Below are positions 1 to 7,736 of a stretch of 24,612 nucleotides of DNA, piece by piece. The notes under the pieces are model-generated. The model searched no databases. It saw only the letters and a list, made by a program, of their open reading frames with translations, and was not told the origin of the DNA. The translations under genes and the position numbers were made by a program. Source of the stretch: Clostridia bacterium (GTDB taxonomy: Bacteria > Bacillota > Clostridia > UMGS1810); NCBI GenBank assembly GCA_016293435.1, contig JAEDEG010000038.1, forward strand, positions 1 through 24,612, read 5' to 3'. Numbering within the stretch: position 1 is the stretch's first letter; every line of letters starts with the position of its first letter.

Positions 1-552
1 GGCAAAAAGGACGAAGTGGGCGTTGCTACAGGACTTGCATGGACAATGTACGGTGGCGATACCCTCTGTATTGAGGTAAATCTCATGGAGGGTTCGGGCA
101 ATATTGAGCTCACCGGTCAGCTCGGTGATGTTATGAAAGAGTCTGCCCGAGCTGCAATAAGCTTTATCAGGGCAAACGGCTCAAAATTCGGTGTAAGCTC
201 CGATTTTTACAAAAAGTATGATATTCATATCCATGTGCCCGAGGGCGCGGTTCCAAAGGACGGTCCATCCGCAGGTATTACCATGGCAACAGCTCTCATT
301 TCTGCACTTACCGGCAAAAAAATAAGCAAAAAGGTAGCCATGACCGGTGAAATCACCATCACCGGACGCATCCTTGCCATAGGCGGACTCAAAGAAAAAT
401 CTCTCGCGGCATACAGAGCCGGAGTAAAAACCGTTTTGGTGCCGGCAGACAATGTAAAGGATATAGACGACATTCCGGCCGAGGTTCGACAAAAGCTTAA
501 TTTTGTGGTGGCAGACAGCATGGATACCGTGCTTAAAACCGCACTTGTATAA
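1..552 (+). CDS. lon: Lon protease, C-terminal proteolytic domain (5' end outside window)
   Basis: ATP-dependent serine protease that degrades misfolded and short-lived regulatory proteins in the cytoplasm. Only the last 183 codons are present; the frame is open from base 1, so the N-terminal substrate-binding and AAA+ domains lie upstream of the window. The fragment opens in the conserved VGVATGLAWT stretch at the start of the protease domain. It carries the catalytic serine in DGPSAG (Ser codon 268-270) and the catalytic lysine in GGLKEK (Lys codon 397-399), 43 residues apart as in E. coli Lon (S679/K722). The stop is TAA at 550-552. engB follows after 14 bases, the lon-ysxC order known from Bacillus. 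The protein looks intact where visible. Confidence 0.97.
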   Translation, partial: GKKDEVGVATGLAWTMYGGDTLCIEVNLMEGSGNIELTGQLGDVMKESARAAISFIRANGSKFGVSSDFYKKYDIHIHVPEGAVPKDGPSAGITMATALISALTGKKISKKVAMTGEITITGRILAIGGLKEKSLAAYRAGVKTVLVPADNVKDIDDIPAEVRQKLNFVVADSMDTVLKTALV

Positions 553-566
553 TCAAGGAGACCAAA

Positions 567-1175
567 ATGAATATTCATAATGTTTCTCTGACCATTTCGG
601 CGGTCAGACCAAATCAATATCCAAATACGGATTTCCCCGACATTGCCTTTGCGGGCAGATCAAATGTGGGCAAATCGTCGTTGATAAACAAGCTTTTAAA
701 CAGAAAAAGCCTTGCCAGAGTCAGCTCCAAGCCGGGCAAAACCGCCACAATTAACTTTTATAATATAGATGACTGTCTCAATTTTGTAGACCTTCCCGGC
801 TACGGATTTGCCAAAGTATCAAAGTCAGAAAAACAAAAATGGGGCAAAATGATAGAAACCTATCTTCATACTCGCCAAACTCTCAGCCAGGTAATTCTTT
901 TGGTCGACAGCCGCCACGAGCCCACAGCCGACGATAGACTCATGCTCTCATATATACGCGAGGTTTGCGGAAGAGCTGTGGTTATTGCCACCAAATTTGA
1001 CAAACTAAAGCCCTCTCAGAGGGATGAAGCTCTCAGAACCGTTATTTCGGTTCTGGAGCTTAAAGGTGACGATATAATAATACCTTTTTCTGCGATAAAC
1101 GGTACCGGAGTTGAAGAATTTTGGAGCTATACGGAGGAATTTGTTTTAAAAGAGGGGGAAAAATCAGATGAGTGA
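567..1175 (+). CDS. engB: Ribosome-biogenesis GTPase EngB/YsxC
   Basis: TrmE-Era-EngA-EngB-Septin family GTPase needed for late assembly of the large ribosomal subunit. The 202-residue length is normal for the family. G1 is GRSNVGKS (residues 30-37), the switch region has GKTATIN, G3 is DLPGYGFAKVS (from 75), G4 is TKFDK (142-146), and a G5-like SAINGTG follows. An SD (AAGGAG, about 555-560) precedes the ATG. The gene sits between lon and pcrA and its last 8 bases overlap the start of pcrA, implying co-transcription and translational coupling. Confidence 0.97.
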   Translation: MNIHNVSLTISAVRPNQYPNTDFPDIAFAGRSNVGKSSLINKLLNRKSLARVSSKPGKTATINFYNIDDCLNFVDLPGYGFAKVSKSEKQKWGKMIETYLHTRQTLSQVILLVDSRHEPTADDRLMLSYIREVCGRAVVIATKFDKLKPSQRDEALRTVISVLELKGDDIIIPFSAINGTGVEEFWSYTEEFVLKEGEKSDE

Positions 1176-3411
1176 TATACTTCAGGGTCTGAATGATAAG
1201 CAAAAAGAAGCGGTGCTTACAACCGACGGGCCGCTTTTGGTGCTGGCCGGTGCCGGCAGCGGAAAGACCACCGTTCTTACAAAACGAGTGGTGCATATTT
1301 TAGAACAGGGGCTTGCACGGCCATGGCAGATTCTTGCCATAACCTTTACCAACAAGGCTGCGGCAGAAATGAAAGAAAGAATTGCCGCTCTTGTTCCCGA
1401 AAGCTCGGATGACATATGGATACGCACCTTTCACTCCTGCTGTGTGCGCATTTTAAGAAGGGATATTGCTTCGCTCGGCTATAAGAGCGAATTTACCATA
1501 TACGATACCAATGACCAGAAAAAGATTGTTAAAGACTGTATCAAGGCATGCGGCCTCAACGAAGATAACTTCCCGCCAAAATCGGTAATATCCCGTATAA
1601 GCGACTGCAAAAACAAGGATATTTCTCCGGAGGAATATGAAGCCTCCTGCGGCAGTGTTTACAGAGACCGTCAGTACGCAAGGCTCTATACAGCCTACGA
1701 AAAAACTCTCAAAGAGAACAACGCTCTTGACTTTGATGATCTTATTCTCAAAACGGTACTGCTTTTCAAAAAGTGCCCCGAGGTTTTGGAATATTATCAA
1801 AATAAATTTAAGTATATTCTTGTTGACGAGTATCAAGACACAAACGGATGTCAGTTTAAGCTTGTTGAGATGCTTGCCAAAAAGCACCGCAATCTTTGTG
1901 TTGTGGGAGACGATGACCAGAGCATCTACAAATTCAGAGGTGCCGATATCAGCAATATTTTGAATTTTGAAAAATATTTTGAAGAAGCCAAGGTGGTTAA
2001 GCTTGAACAAAACTACCGCTCAACTCAGAATATTCTTACCGCTGCCAACAAGGTTATAGCAAACAATCGTAACCGAAAAGCCAAAAATCTGTGGACAGAT
2101 TCGGGTGATGGCGACAAGATAATTCTTCGCTCCCTCAGCGATCAGGTCAGTGAGGCAGTGTATGTCAACAATCAAATAGAACAGCTCGTTTCAAAGCAAG
2201 GATACAAATATTCGGATTTTGCTATTCTTTACAGAACCAACGCACAGACCCGTGTCTTTGAAGAAAATCTCACTTGCCCTTACCGTATTCTTGCGGGGCT
2301 TCGCTTTTATGACCGCAAGGAAATAAAAGATATTTTGTCTTATCTCAGGGTGCTTTTCAATCCCGATGATGATCAGAACCTTATCCGCATCATAAATGTG
2401 CCCAAGAGGGGCATAGGTGACTCCACCGTTGCAAAGCTTCAAACCTTTGCTCATAGTGTGGGAAGAAGCATGTTTGATATAATTACCGACGGTTCATATC
2501 TCGAGGTGTTTGGCAGAACCAACACCAAGATTGCAGAATTTGCCGACATGATAAAGAGTCTGCGCGAAAAAGTGAATTTTGTTTCTGTGACCGAGCTTAT
2601 CGATGAGCTTTTGACTGCCACCGGCTATGTTTCTCGTCTGCTTTTGGAGAGCCCACCCGATGATGCAGTTTCGCGCATAGAAAATGTGGAAGAATTTAAA
2701 TCCAAAGCCCGTGAGTATGAAGAAAAGGTTGAAAATCCCACCTTTGAGGGATTTTTGGACAATATTTCTCTTGTTTCCGATGTGGATAATTACGACGAAA
2801 AGCAGAATGCAGTTGTGCTTATGACTCTCCACAGTGCAAAGGGACTTGAGTTTCCCGTGGTATTTATGTGCGGTATGGAAATGGGACTTTTCCCGAGCTT
2901 TATGAGCGAAATGGAAGAGGGCGGTGTAGAGGAAGAACGCCGGCTTTGTTATGTGGGTATAACCAGAGCCCGCCAAAAGCTCTATCTTACATATGCCAAG
3001 CAGCGTACACTTTTTGGCAAAACCGAGGCGAGAATGGTGTCAAAGTTTGTGTCGGAAATCCCCGACGAATATCTTGATATTGAGATTAAGCGCCAGTCGG
3101 GCTTCAACTCGCTGTACAACGTGTCGTCTGCCCGAAAGAGCGCAACCATTCCGTCGTTTAGCTTTAGCAGGCCCGCATCATCGGCATCGATGATTTCGAC
3201 TATACCCGGAGTAGCGAGAGGTGCCGATATCAAAGCTCAGGCGACCTCGTGCGACATAAAGAAGGGTGACAGAGTAAATCACAAAAAATTCGGCGACGGT
3301 CTTGTGCTTTCGGTAACACCCACCGGAGGCGATGCCCAGATTGAAATATCCTTTGACAATGTTGGCACACGGTCTTTGCTTGCATCATTTGCCAAGCTGA
3401 CCAAAATCTGA
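1168..3411 (+). CDS. pcrA: UvrD/PcrA-type superfamily 1A DNA helicase
   Basis: 3'-5' DNA helicase of the UvrD/Rep/PcrA family, acting in nucleotide excision repair, removal of RecA filaments and rolling-circle replication. The 747 residues match PcrA length. Helicase motifs appear in order: Walker A GAGSGKTT (28-35), motif Ia TFTNKAAAEM (59-68), TFHS (87-90), Walker B VDEYQDTN (219-226), motif III GDDDQSIYKFRGA (247-259), QNYRST, motif V TLHSAKGLE (about 552) and motif VI YVGITRARQ (about 595). The C-terminus (about 695-747) has the small Tudor-like PcrA domain with GDRVNHKKFGDG. The start overlaps engB by 8 bases, and an SD-like AGAGGGGGA lies inside the engB end. A yerC-like gene follows, as near Bacillus pcrA, but no pcrB or ligA is seen. 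Confidence 0.96.
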   Translation: MSDILQGLNDKQKEAVLTTDGPLLVLAGAGSGKTTVLTKRVVHILEQGLARPWQILAITFTNKAAAEMKERIAALVPESSDDIWIRTFHSCCVRILRRDIASLGYKSEFTIYDTNDQKKIVKDCIKACGLNEDNFPPKSVISRISDCKNKDISPEEYEASCGSVYRDRQYARLYTAYEKTLKENNALDFDDLILKTVLLFKKCPEVLEYYQNKFKYILVDEYQDTNGCQFKLVEMLAKKHRNLCVVGDDDQSIYKFRGADISNILNFEKYFEEAKVVKLEQNYRSTQNILTAANKVIANNRNRKAKNLWTDSGDGDKIILRSLSDQVSEAVYVNNQIEQLVSKQGYKYSDFAILYRTNAQTRVFEENLTCPYRILAGLRFYDRKEIKDILSYLRVLFNPDDDQNLIRIINVPKRGIGDSTVAKLQTFAHSVGRSMFDIITDGSYLEVFGRTNTKIAEFADMIKSLREKVNFVSVTELIDELLTATGYVSRLLLESPPDDAVSRIENVEEFKSKAREYEEKVENPTFEGFLDNISLVSDVDNYDEKQNAVVLMTLHSAKGLEFPVVFMCGMEMGLFPSFMSEMEEGGVEEERRLCYVGITRARQKLYLTYAKQRTLFGKTEARMVSKFVSEIPDEYLDIEIKRQSGFNSLYNVSSARKSATIPSFSFSRPASSASMISTIPGVARGADIKAQATSCDIKKGDRVNHKKFGDGLVLSVTPTGGDAQIEISFDNVGTRSLLASFAKLTKI

Positions 3412-3442
3412 TGAATTTTTCTAAAAAAAAGGACTTGATAAT

Positions 3443-3739
3443 ATGTTGGAACAATTAAACGAAAAGAGCATAAATACTCTTGCCGATGCAATTTTGTCCC
3501 TTGAGACAAGAGAAGAATGCTTCAGTTTTCTCGAAGATCTTTGCACCATAGCCGAAATAAAGGCTATGGCACAGCGTCTTGAGGTGGCGGCGATGCTGTG
3601 TGACAGAGTGGTCTACAGTGATATAGTCCGCAGGACGGGAGCCAGCACCGCCACAATCAGCAGAGTAAACCGCTCACTCAACTACGGAGCCGGCGGTTAT
3701 AAGTCTGTGCTCAAAAAGACGGAGGACATAAAAGAATAA
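3443..3739 (+). CDS. yerC: TrpR/YerC-family helix-turn-helix regulator
   Basis: Small 98-residue protein of the TrpR-like YerC/YecD family, DNA-binding proteins often encoded beside pcrA in Firmicutes and mostly without a known regulon. The N-terminal half is helical. A helix-turn-helix spans about residues 56-80, with recognition-helix sequence RTGASTATISRVNRSL resembling the TrpR reading head. An SD (AAAGGA, about 3427-3433) is spaced about 10 bases from the ATG. The stop TAA shares its final A with the ATG of the next gene (TAATG), so the methyltransferase is probably translated by coupling. Whether it binds tryptophan cannot be told; YerC proteins are not established tryptophan repressors. 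Confidence 0.88.
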   Translation: MLEQLNEKSINTLADAILSLETREECFSFLEDLCTIAEIKAMAQRLEVAAMLCDRVVYSDIVRRTGASTATISRVNRSLNYGAGGYKSVLKKTEDIKE

Positions 3740-4491
3740 TGACCGATGCAGACCTCAGCTATTCGGCATTTGCCAATGTGTATGATGCACTCACAGCCGA
3801 TGTTGAATACGAAAAAAGATGCGATTATCTCGAATTAATTTTCAAAAAGCATATGGACACTGAACCGGAGCTTGTGACAGATCTCGGCTGCGGTACGGGT
3901 AGTGTATGCACTATTTTGTCTTCAAGAGGATATGACTGCATAGGTATCGATTCTTCCGAGATGATGCTCGACATCGCTTCAAAAAAAGACGCAGACAATA
4001 AGATTCTTTATCTCAATCAGGATATGTGCGAATTTGAGCTCTATGGCACGGTGGATGTGTTTCTATGTATGCTCGACAGTCTGAATTATGTTATTTATCC
4101 AAAAGATATGAACAGGGTTTTTGCCCTTGTGGCAAACTATCTCAATCCGGGCGGAATTTTTGTGTTTGATGTGAACACATTTTTTAAATATGACGAAATC
4201 CTCTCGGACAATACCTTTGTTTTTGAGCAGGACAATATTTTTTACACCTGGGAAAATTCCTTTGACGGCGAATATTGCGATTTCAGACTCAACTTTTTTG
4301 TCAAAGACCAAAGCGACAGATACAGCCGAATATGCGAAGAACATTCCCAACGCTGGTACTCCCACAAGGAGCTATGCTCCGCAATAGAAGCAAGCGGACT
4401 CGTTGTGCAGGCTGTGTATGGAGACCTTTCGTTTGATGCGCCGACTAAGGAAGAACAGAGGGTGTTTTATGTTGTGAAAAAGGGAAAATAG
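3739..4491 (+). CDS. Class I SAM-dependent methyltransferase, substrate unknown
   Basis: 250-residue class I (Rossmann-like) methyltransferase. Motif I is DLGCGTG (48-54), followed by the acidic residue after strand 2 in GIDSS (D71); a motif IV-like segment FLCMLDSLNYV and LNPGGIFVFDVN (post II/III) come later. These features show S-adenosylmethionine binding but not the substrate. The C-terminal half, rich in aromatic and acidic residues, resembles the small-molecule methyltransferase group often annotated methyltransferase domain 25 or YlxM-independent. The start overlaps the upstream yerC-like stop by one base. No clear terminator follows before the cold-shock promoter at 4564. Confidence 0.88.
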   Translation: MTDADLSYSAFANVYDALTADVEYEKRCDYLELIFKKHMDTEPELVTDLGCGTGSVCTILSSRGYDCIGIDSSEMMLDIASKKDADNKILYLNQDMCEFELYGTVDVFLCMLDSLNYVIYPKDMNRVFALVANYLNPGGIFVFDVNTFFKYDEILSDNTFVFEQDNIFYTWENSFDGEYCDFRLNFFVKDQSDRYSRICEEHSQRWYSHKELCSAIEASGLVVQAVYGDLSFDAPTKEEQRVFYVVKKGK

Positions 4492-4563
4492 TATTCTTTG
4501 TAAAATCCAATAAATAAAAGAAAATATAATTACTTATGTTTGTTAAAATATTATAAAAACTTA

Positions 4564-4592
4564 TTGACAATATTAAAAAATTGTGGTAATAT
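4564..4592 (+). promoter_or_regulatory. Sigma-A-type promoter of the cold-shock gene
   Basis: A perfect -35 TTGACA (4564-4569) and a -10 TAATAT (4587-4592) are separated by exactly 17 bases. The start of transcription should fall near 4599, giving a leader of about 70 nucleotides before the ATG at 4670. The surrounding 4492-4563 is A/T-rich and holds nothing else recognisable. Confidence 0.8.
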
Positions 4593-4610
4593 AAGGAAGT
4601 GAGTAGTCGT

Positions 4611-4647
4611 AAAACTGCTCGTACATTAACAAAGAGCAGTTTTGCTC
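4611..4647 (+). promoter_or_regulatory. Cold-shock mRNA leader with two mutually exclusive hairpins
   Basis: Arm AAAACTGCTC (4611-4620) is the perfect complement of GAGCAGTTTT (4634-4643), giving a 10-bp stem with a 13-base loop. The same right arm can instead form a small hairpin, GAGCA (4634-4638) with TGCTC (4643-4647). The two structures share bases, so they cannot coexist. The SD AGGAGG (4657-4662) begins 9 bases after the second hairpin. Cold-shock mRNAs of other bacteria fold differently with temperature; that this leader does so is inference. Confidence 0.6.
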
Positions 4648-4669
4648 AGTATTTTTAGGAGGCACAATA

Positions 4670-4870
4670 ATGCAAAAAGGTACAGTAAAATGGTTTAATG
4701 CCGAAAAAGGTTATGGATTTATCGAGTGTGAAGACGGCGGCGATGTTTTCGTTCACTTCTCAGCAATCAATATGGATGGTTATAAGTCACTTCAGGAAGG
4801 TGAAGCTGTAGAGTTCGAAGTTATAGACGGCGCTAAAGGTCCTCAGGCTGCAAACGTAGTTAAGGCATAA
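4670..4870 (+). CDS. cspA: Cold-shock domain protein (CspA family)
   Basis: Single-domain 66-residue cold-shock protein, an RNA/ssDNA-binding chaperone that melts mRNA structure. The start MQKGTVKWFN is typical; RNP1 is KGYGFIE (13-19) and RNP2 VFVHFSA (26-32). Strong SD AGGAGG (4657-4662) is spaced 7 bases from the ATG. It is a monocistron with its own promoter at 4564 and a terminator at 4908. Which of several Csp paralogues it is cannot be told from sequence alone. Confidence 0.96.
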   Translation: MQKGTVKWFNAEKGYGFIECEDGGDVFVHFSAINMDGYKSLQEGEAVEFEVIDGAKGPQAANVVKA

Positions 4871-4907
4871 GCTATACTCTGTTTGAGAATATATATTTCG
4901 ATAACGT

Positions 4908-4948
4908 ACCCAACCCCCTCCATATTAATTGGAGGGGTGTTTTTGGGT
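4908..4948 (+). terminator. Rho-independent terminator after the cold-shock gene
   Basis: Stem CCCCTCC (4915-4921) pairs with GGAGGGG (4931-4937) around a 9-base A/T loop and is followed by TGTTTTT. An outer pair ACCCAA (4908-4913) with TTGGGT (4943-4948) could extend the structure but would absorb part of the T tract. Confidence 0.85.
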
Positions 4949-4991
4949 AATTGTGAAAAATTGTAAGTAATAGTTGATGAGGAATATCATT

Positions 4992-5870
4992 ATGGAAGAT
5001 AAAAATAATATTATAGAAAAGCTTACCACCATGCGCTTTGGATTTTCCAAAAGCCAGAAGCTCATTGCAGACTTTATTTCTGATCATTATGACAAGGCGG
5101 CATTTATGACTGCCGCAAAGCTTGGTGAAAAGGTGGGCGTGAGTGAATCTACCGTTGTGCGCTTTGCGTCTGAGCTTGGTTACAACGGCTATCCCGATTT
5201 TCAGAGAGTGCTTAGGGAAATTATAAAAAATAAGCTCACTGCGGCTCAGCGTATGGAGATAACCTCCACCAAATTTGCCGAAAAAGATGTTTTGAAAACT
5301 GTGCTTTCCTCCGATATTGACAAGCTCCGCCAGACTCTCGAATCGGTGAGCGTGGAGGATTTTACATCTTCGATAGATACAATAATGAATGCGCGCATAG
5401 TATATGTGCTCGGAGCCAGAACCTGTTTTTCGATTGCCAACTTTCTGGGCTTCTATCTGAATCTCATTTCCTTGGATGTGCGCCTTATTACCACCAATTC
5501 GGCGAGCGAGACCTTTGAACAGATTTTTGCCACGAGCGAAAATGATGTTGTAATTGCAATCAGCTACCCGAGATATTCAAGGCGAACTCTCAATGCCGTG
5601 AAATATGCCTACGACAAAAAGAGCAAGATTATAGCCATTACCGACTCCGAAATTTCTCCCATAGTAAAATACGCCGATCAGACGCTTATTGCACGTTCTG
5701 ATATGTCAAACTTTGTAGATTCGCTGGTGGCACCGCTGAGCATTATCAACGCTTTGATTGTGGCTCTTGTTATGCGTAACCGCAATAAGGTTACCGAAAA
5801 TTTCAATGCTCTTGAAAATATCTGGGATGAATACAGAGTATATGAAAAGCCGATAGGAAAAGATGAATAA
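4992..5870 (+). CDS. RpiR/MurR-family transcriptional regulator (HTH plus SIS)
   Basis: 292-residue regulator of the RpiR family. The N-terminal HTH_6 domain (about 1-75) contains the SESTVVRFASELGYNGYPDFQ recognition region. A linker is followed by a SIS sugar-phosphate-binding domain (about 115-245, including VYVLGARTCFSIANFLGF and VVIAISYPRYSRRTL). Members usually sense a phosphosugar and control sugar catabolism genes. Starts at TTG 4974 and ATG 4977 are also in frame, but the SD-like GATGAGG lies about 9 bases before ATG 4992, which I chose. Its neighbours give no sugar gene, so the effector is unknown; control of the downstream flavoprotein gene is possible but not shown. Confidence 0.9.
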   Translation: MEDKNNIIEKLTTMRFGFSKSQKLIADFISDHYDKAAFMTAAKLGEKVGVSESTVVRFASELGYNGYPDFQRVLREIIKNKLTAAQRMEITSTKFAEKDVLKTVLSSDIDKLRQTLESVSVEDFTSSIDTIMNARIVYVLGARTCFSIANFLGFYLNLISLDVRLITTNSASETFEQIFATSENDVVIAISYPRYSRRTLNAVKYAYDKKSKIIAITDSEISPIVKYADQTLIARSDMSNFVDSLVAPLSIINALIVALVMRNRNKVTENFNALENIWDEYRVYEKPIGKDE

Positions 5871-5914
5871 GCAAATACCTTAAATCAAATCATACAGAGA
5901 GGAACACACTTATA

Positions 5915-7126
5915 ATGCATACAGTTACCATTGTCGGCGCAGGCCCCGCCGGTATGCTTGCGGCAGGCGTGTGCGCCGCCCGCGGCAACAGGGTATATCT
6001 AATAGAAAAAAATAAAGTTCTGGGCAAAAAGCTTCTCATAACCGGAAAGGGAAGATGCAATGTAACCAACTCTGCCCCGATTGAAGACTTTATTGCCAAC
6101 ACTGCCGTAAATGCCAATTTTATGTACAGCTCTTTTTATTCCTTTACCAACAAAGACCTCACAGATCTTTTGGAAAAAGAAGGGCTGCATCTTAAGGAAG
6201 AGAGGGGCGGCAGAATTTTTCCGGTTTCCGACAGGGCGGCAGACGTGAGAAACACCCTTGAAAATTATGCCACCGGAAACGGTGCGCAAATTATATATTC
6301 CGAGGTTAAGGATTTGTATCGCAAAAACGGAGTATATGAGCTTTTTCTCTCGGGCGGCAAAAAGCTTTCTGCAGACAGTGTGATTATAGCCACGGGTGGT
6401 ATCAGCTATCCGCTCACGGGGTCCACCGGAGACGGATACCGTTTTGCCGAAGGCTGCGGTCACAAAATAATTGAGCCGAAAGCCTCTCTCGTACCCCTTG
6501 TTACCAAAGAAAAATATGTTGCCGACATGATGGGCATTTCGCTCAAAAATGTTGCACTAAGACTGATTAGCGACAACAAAACGGTTTATGATGATTTTGG
6601 CGAAATGCTGTTTACCCATTTCGGACTGAGCGGCCCGATTGTGCTCAGTGCGTCGTCCCACATAAGGGATGACAAAGAATATTTTATAGAGATTGATCTA
6701 AAGCCCGCTCTCGATTTTAAAACTCTTGACAACCGTATTTTGAGAGATTTTGAAAAAGAGAAAAATAAAGATTTTATAAATTCGCTTGACGATCTTTTGC
6801 CCAAAAGGATGATTCCTACCGTAGTTAAGCTCTCGGGCATAGACGAACACACAAAGGTGAATTCTGTTACGCGAACGCAGCGGCACACTCTTGTTTCGCT
6901 TCTCAAAGGGATTCGCTTTACAGTTGCGGGCAAGCGACCTGTGAGCGAGGCGATTATCACATCGGGCGGCGTGTGCGTTAAAGAAATTAACCCCACAACC
7001 ATGGAGTCGAAGCTTTCGCCGGGGCTTTTTTTTGCAGGAGAGGTTATAGATGTTGATGCTTACACCGGAGGTTTTAATTTGCAGATTGCATTTTCCACTG
7101 CATATCTTGCGGGTATGAATGCCTGA
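5915..7126 (+). CDS. BaiN/HI0933-family NAD(P)/FAD-dependent oxidoreductase
   Basis: 403-residue flavoprotein of the HI0933/YhiN/BaiN family (also annotated aminoacetone oxidase family FAD-binding enzyme). The N-terminal dinucleotide fold is VGAGPAGMLAAG (about 5-16), then the family signature GKKLLITGKGRCNVTN (about 37-52). An ATGG motif lies in the middle (IIATGGISYP), and the C-terminal FAD contact is LFFAGEVIDVDAYTGGFNLQ. SD GAGAGGA precedes ATG 5915. In Clostridia this gene is often just upstream of cmk-plsC-ispH, as here. Members include a bile-acid dehydroxylation reductase, but the substrate of this one cannot be inferred. Confidence 0.93.
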   Translation: MHTVTIVGAGPAGMLAAGVCAARGNRVYLIEKNKVLGKKLLITGKGRCNVTNSAPIEDFIANTAVNANFMYSSFYSFTNKDLTDLLEKEGLHLKEERGGRIFPVSDRAADVRNTLENYATGNGAQIIYSEVKDLYRKNGVYELFLSGGKKLSADSVIIATGGISYPLTGSTGDGYRFAEGCGHKIIEPKASLVPLVTKEKYVADMMGISLKNVALRLISDNKTVYDDFGEMLFTHFGLSGPIVLSASSHIRDDKEYFIEIDLKPALDFKTLDNRILRDFEKEKNKDFINSLDDLLPKRMIPTVVKLSGIDEHTKVNSVTRTQRHTLVSLLKGIRFTVAGKRPVSEAIITSGGVCVKEINPTTMESKLSPGLFFAGEVIDVDAYTGGFNLQIAFSTAYLAGMNA

Positions 7127-7136
7127 TTAGGTGCAT

Positions 7137-7176
7137 AAAATATTTTCAAAAGGGGTGATTCTTTTGAAAATATTTT
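7137..7176. promoter_or_regulatory. Perfect 16-bp inverted repeat enclosing the SD and start codon of the next gene
   Basis: Left arm AAAATATTTTCAAAAG (7137-7152) and right arm CTTTTGAAAATATTTT (7161-7176) are exact reverse complements, separated by only GGGTGATT (7153-7160). The SD of the following gene (AGGGGTGAT) lies at the left-arm/loop boundary, and the inferred TTG start (7164-7166) is inside the right arm. In mRNA this would be a 16-bp, A/U-rich stem that hides the start codon. As DNA it could equally be an operator or cruciform. Confidence 0.75.
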
Positions 7177-7604
7177 TGATAAAATCCAAATCAAAAGGCG
7201 TGCTTATGGCGCGTGGTGCGGGATTTGCGATTCCGCTCATTCTCGTACTTGCAATTGTCATAAGTCAGGCACGAATATTTATGTTGGGTGATGCTGTTAC
7301 CACAAGCGGCGATGCAGTCAGCTGCCCCGGAGAATGTGCGGTTACTCTCGTTTCAGACAGACCGCTTTCGGGCAGTGAAGTGTCGGTGCTGATAGACGGC
7401 GAGAAGGCTGCGGCATTTGACGGAACGGCAGTTGTGCTTGATATAAGCAAATCGAGCGTGATAGAGGTCTTTTCCGAAAGGGATGAACCGTTTACGGTTT
7501 CCGCAGAGGCGAGTGTCGGTCTTGAGCCCCTTGGACAAAAGCGGGTTTTTGAATGTACAAAAGGGATAAACTTTATATTCAGATGCTACCGTCCTGTTGT
7601 ATAG
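7164..7604 (+). CDS. Small membrane-anchored protein, family not recognised
   Basis: Unrecognised protein of 146 residues if TTG 7164 is used; GTG 7131 and ATG 7206 are other in-frame starts. I chose 7164 because AGGGGTGAT ends about 5 bases upstream of it. A basic N-terminus (KIFLIKSKSKG) is followed by one hydrophobic segment (about residues 20-36, FAIPLILVLAIVIS), as in a signal anchor. The rest is a probable extracytoplasmic beta-rich domain, with two cysteines in SCPGEC and later ones in FECTKG and FRCYR. It lies 37 bases after the flavoprotein gene and before the cmk promoter. Function unknown. Confidence 0.65.
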   Translation: MKIFLIKSKSKGVLMARGAGFAIPLILVLAIVISQARIFMLGDAVTTSGDAVSCPGECAVTLVSDRPLSGSEVSVLIDGEKAAAFDGTAVVLDISKSSVIEVFSERDEPFTVSAEASVGLEPLGQKRVFECTKGINFIFRCYRPVV

Positions 7605-7631
7605 CTTTATCAAATATTAAATTTGTGTGAC

Positions 7632-7677
7632 TTTTTTTAAAAAAACTATTGAGTATTTTCGGATTATGATATATAAT
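7632..7677 (+). promoter_or_regulatory. Promoter of the cmk-plsC-ispH/rpsA operon
   Basis: -35 TTGAGT (7649-7654) and consensus -10 TATAAT (7672-7677) have a 17-base spacer. A run of seven T then seven A (7632-7645) lies immediately upstream of the -35 and looks like an UP element. Transcription should begin near 7684, 53 bases before the cmk ATG. Confidence 0.8.
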
Positions 7678-7736
7678 AAAGCATGATGCTGTTTTATATA
7701 CAAATATGCTTATGTACGCGAAGGAGAACACGTCAG

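Noticed and set aside
1453..2010. 185-codon antisense frame within pcrA
   Set aside because: It is the shadow of a strongly conserved helicase; no SD or motif of its own.
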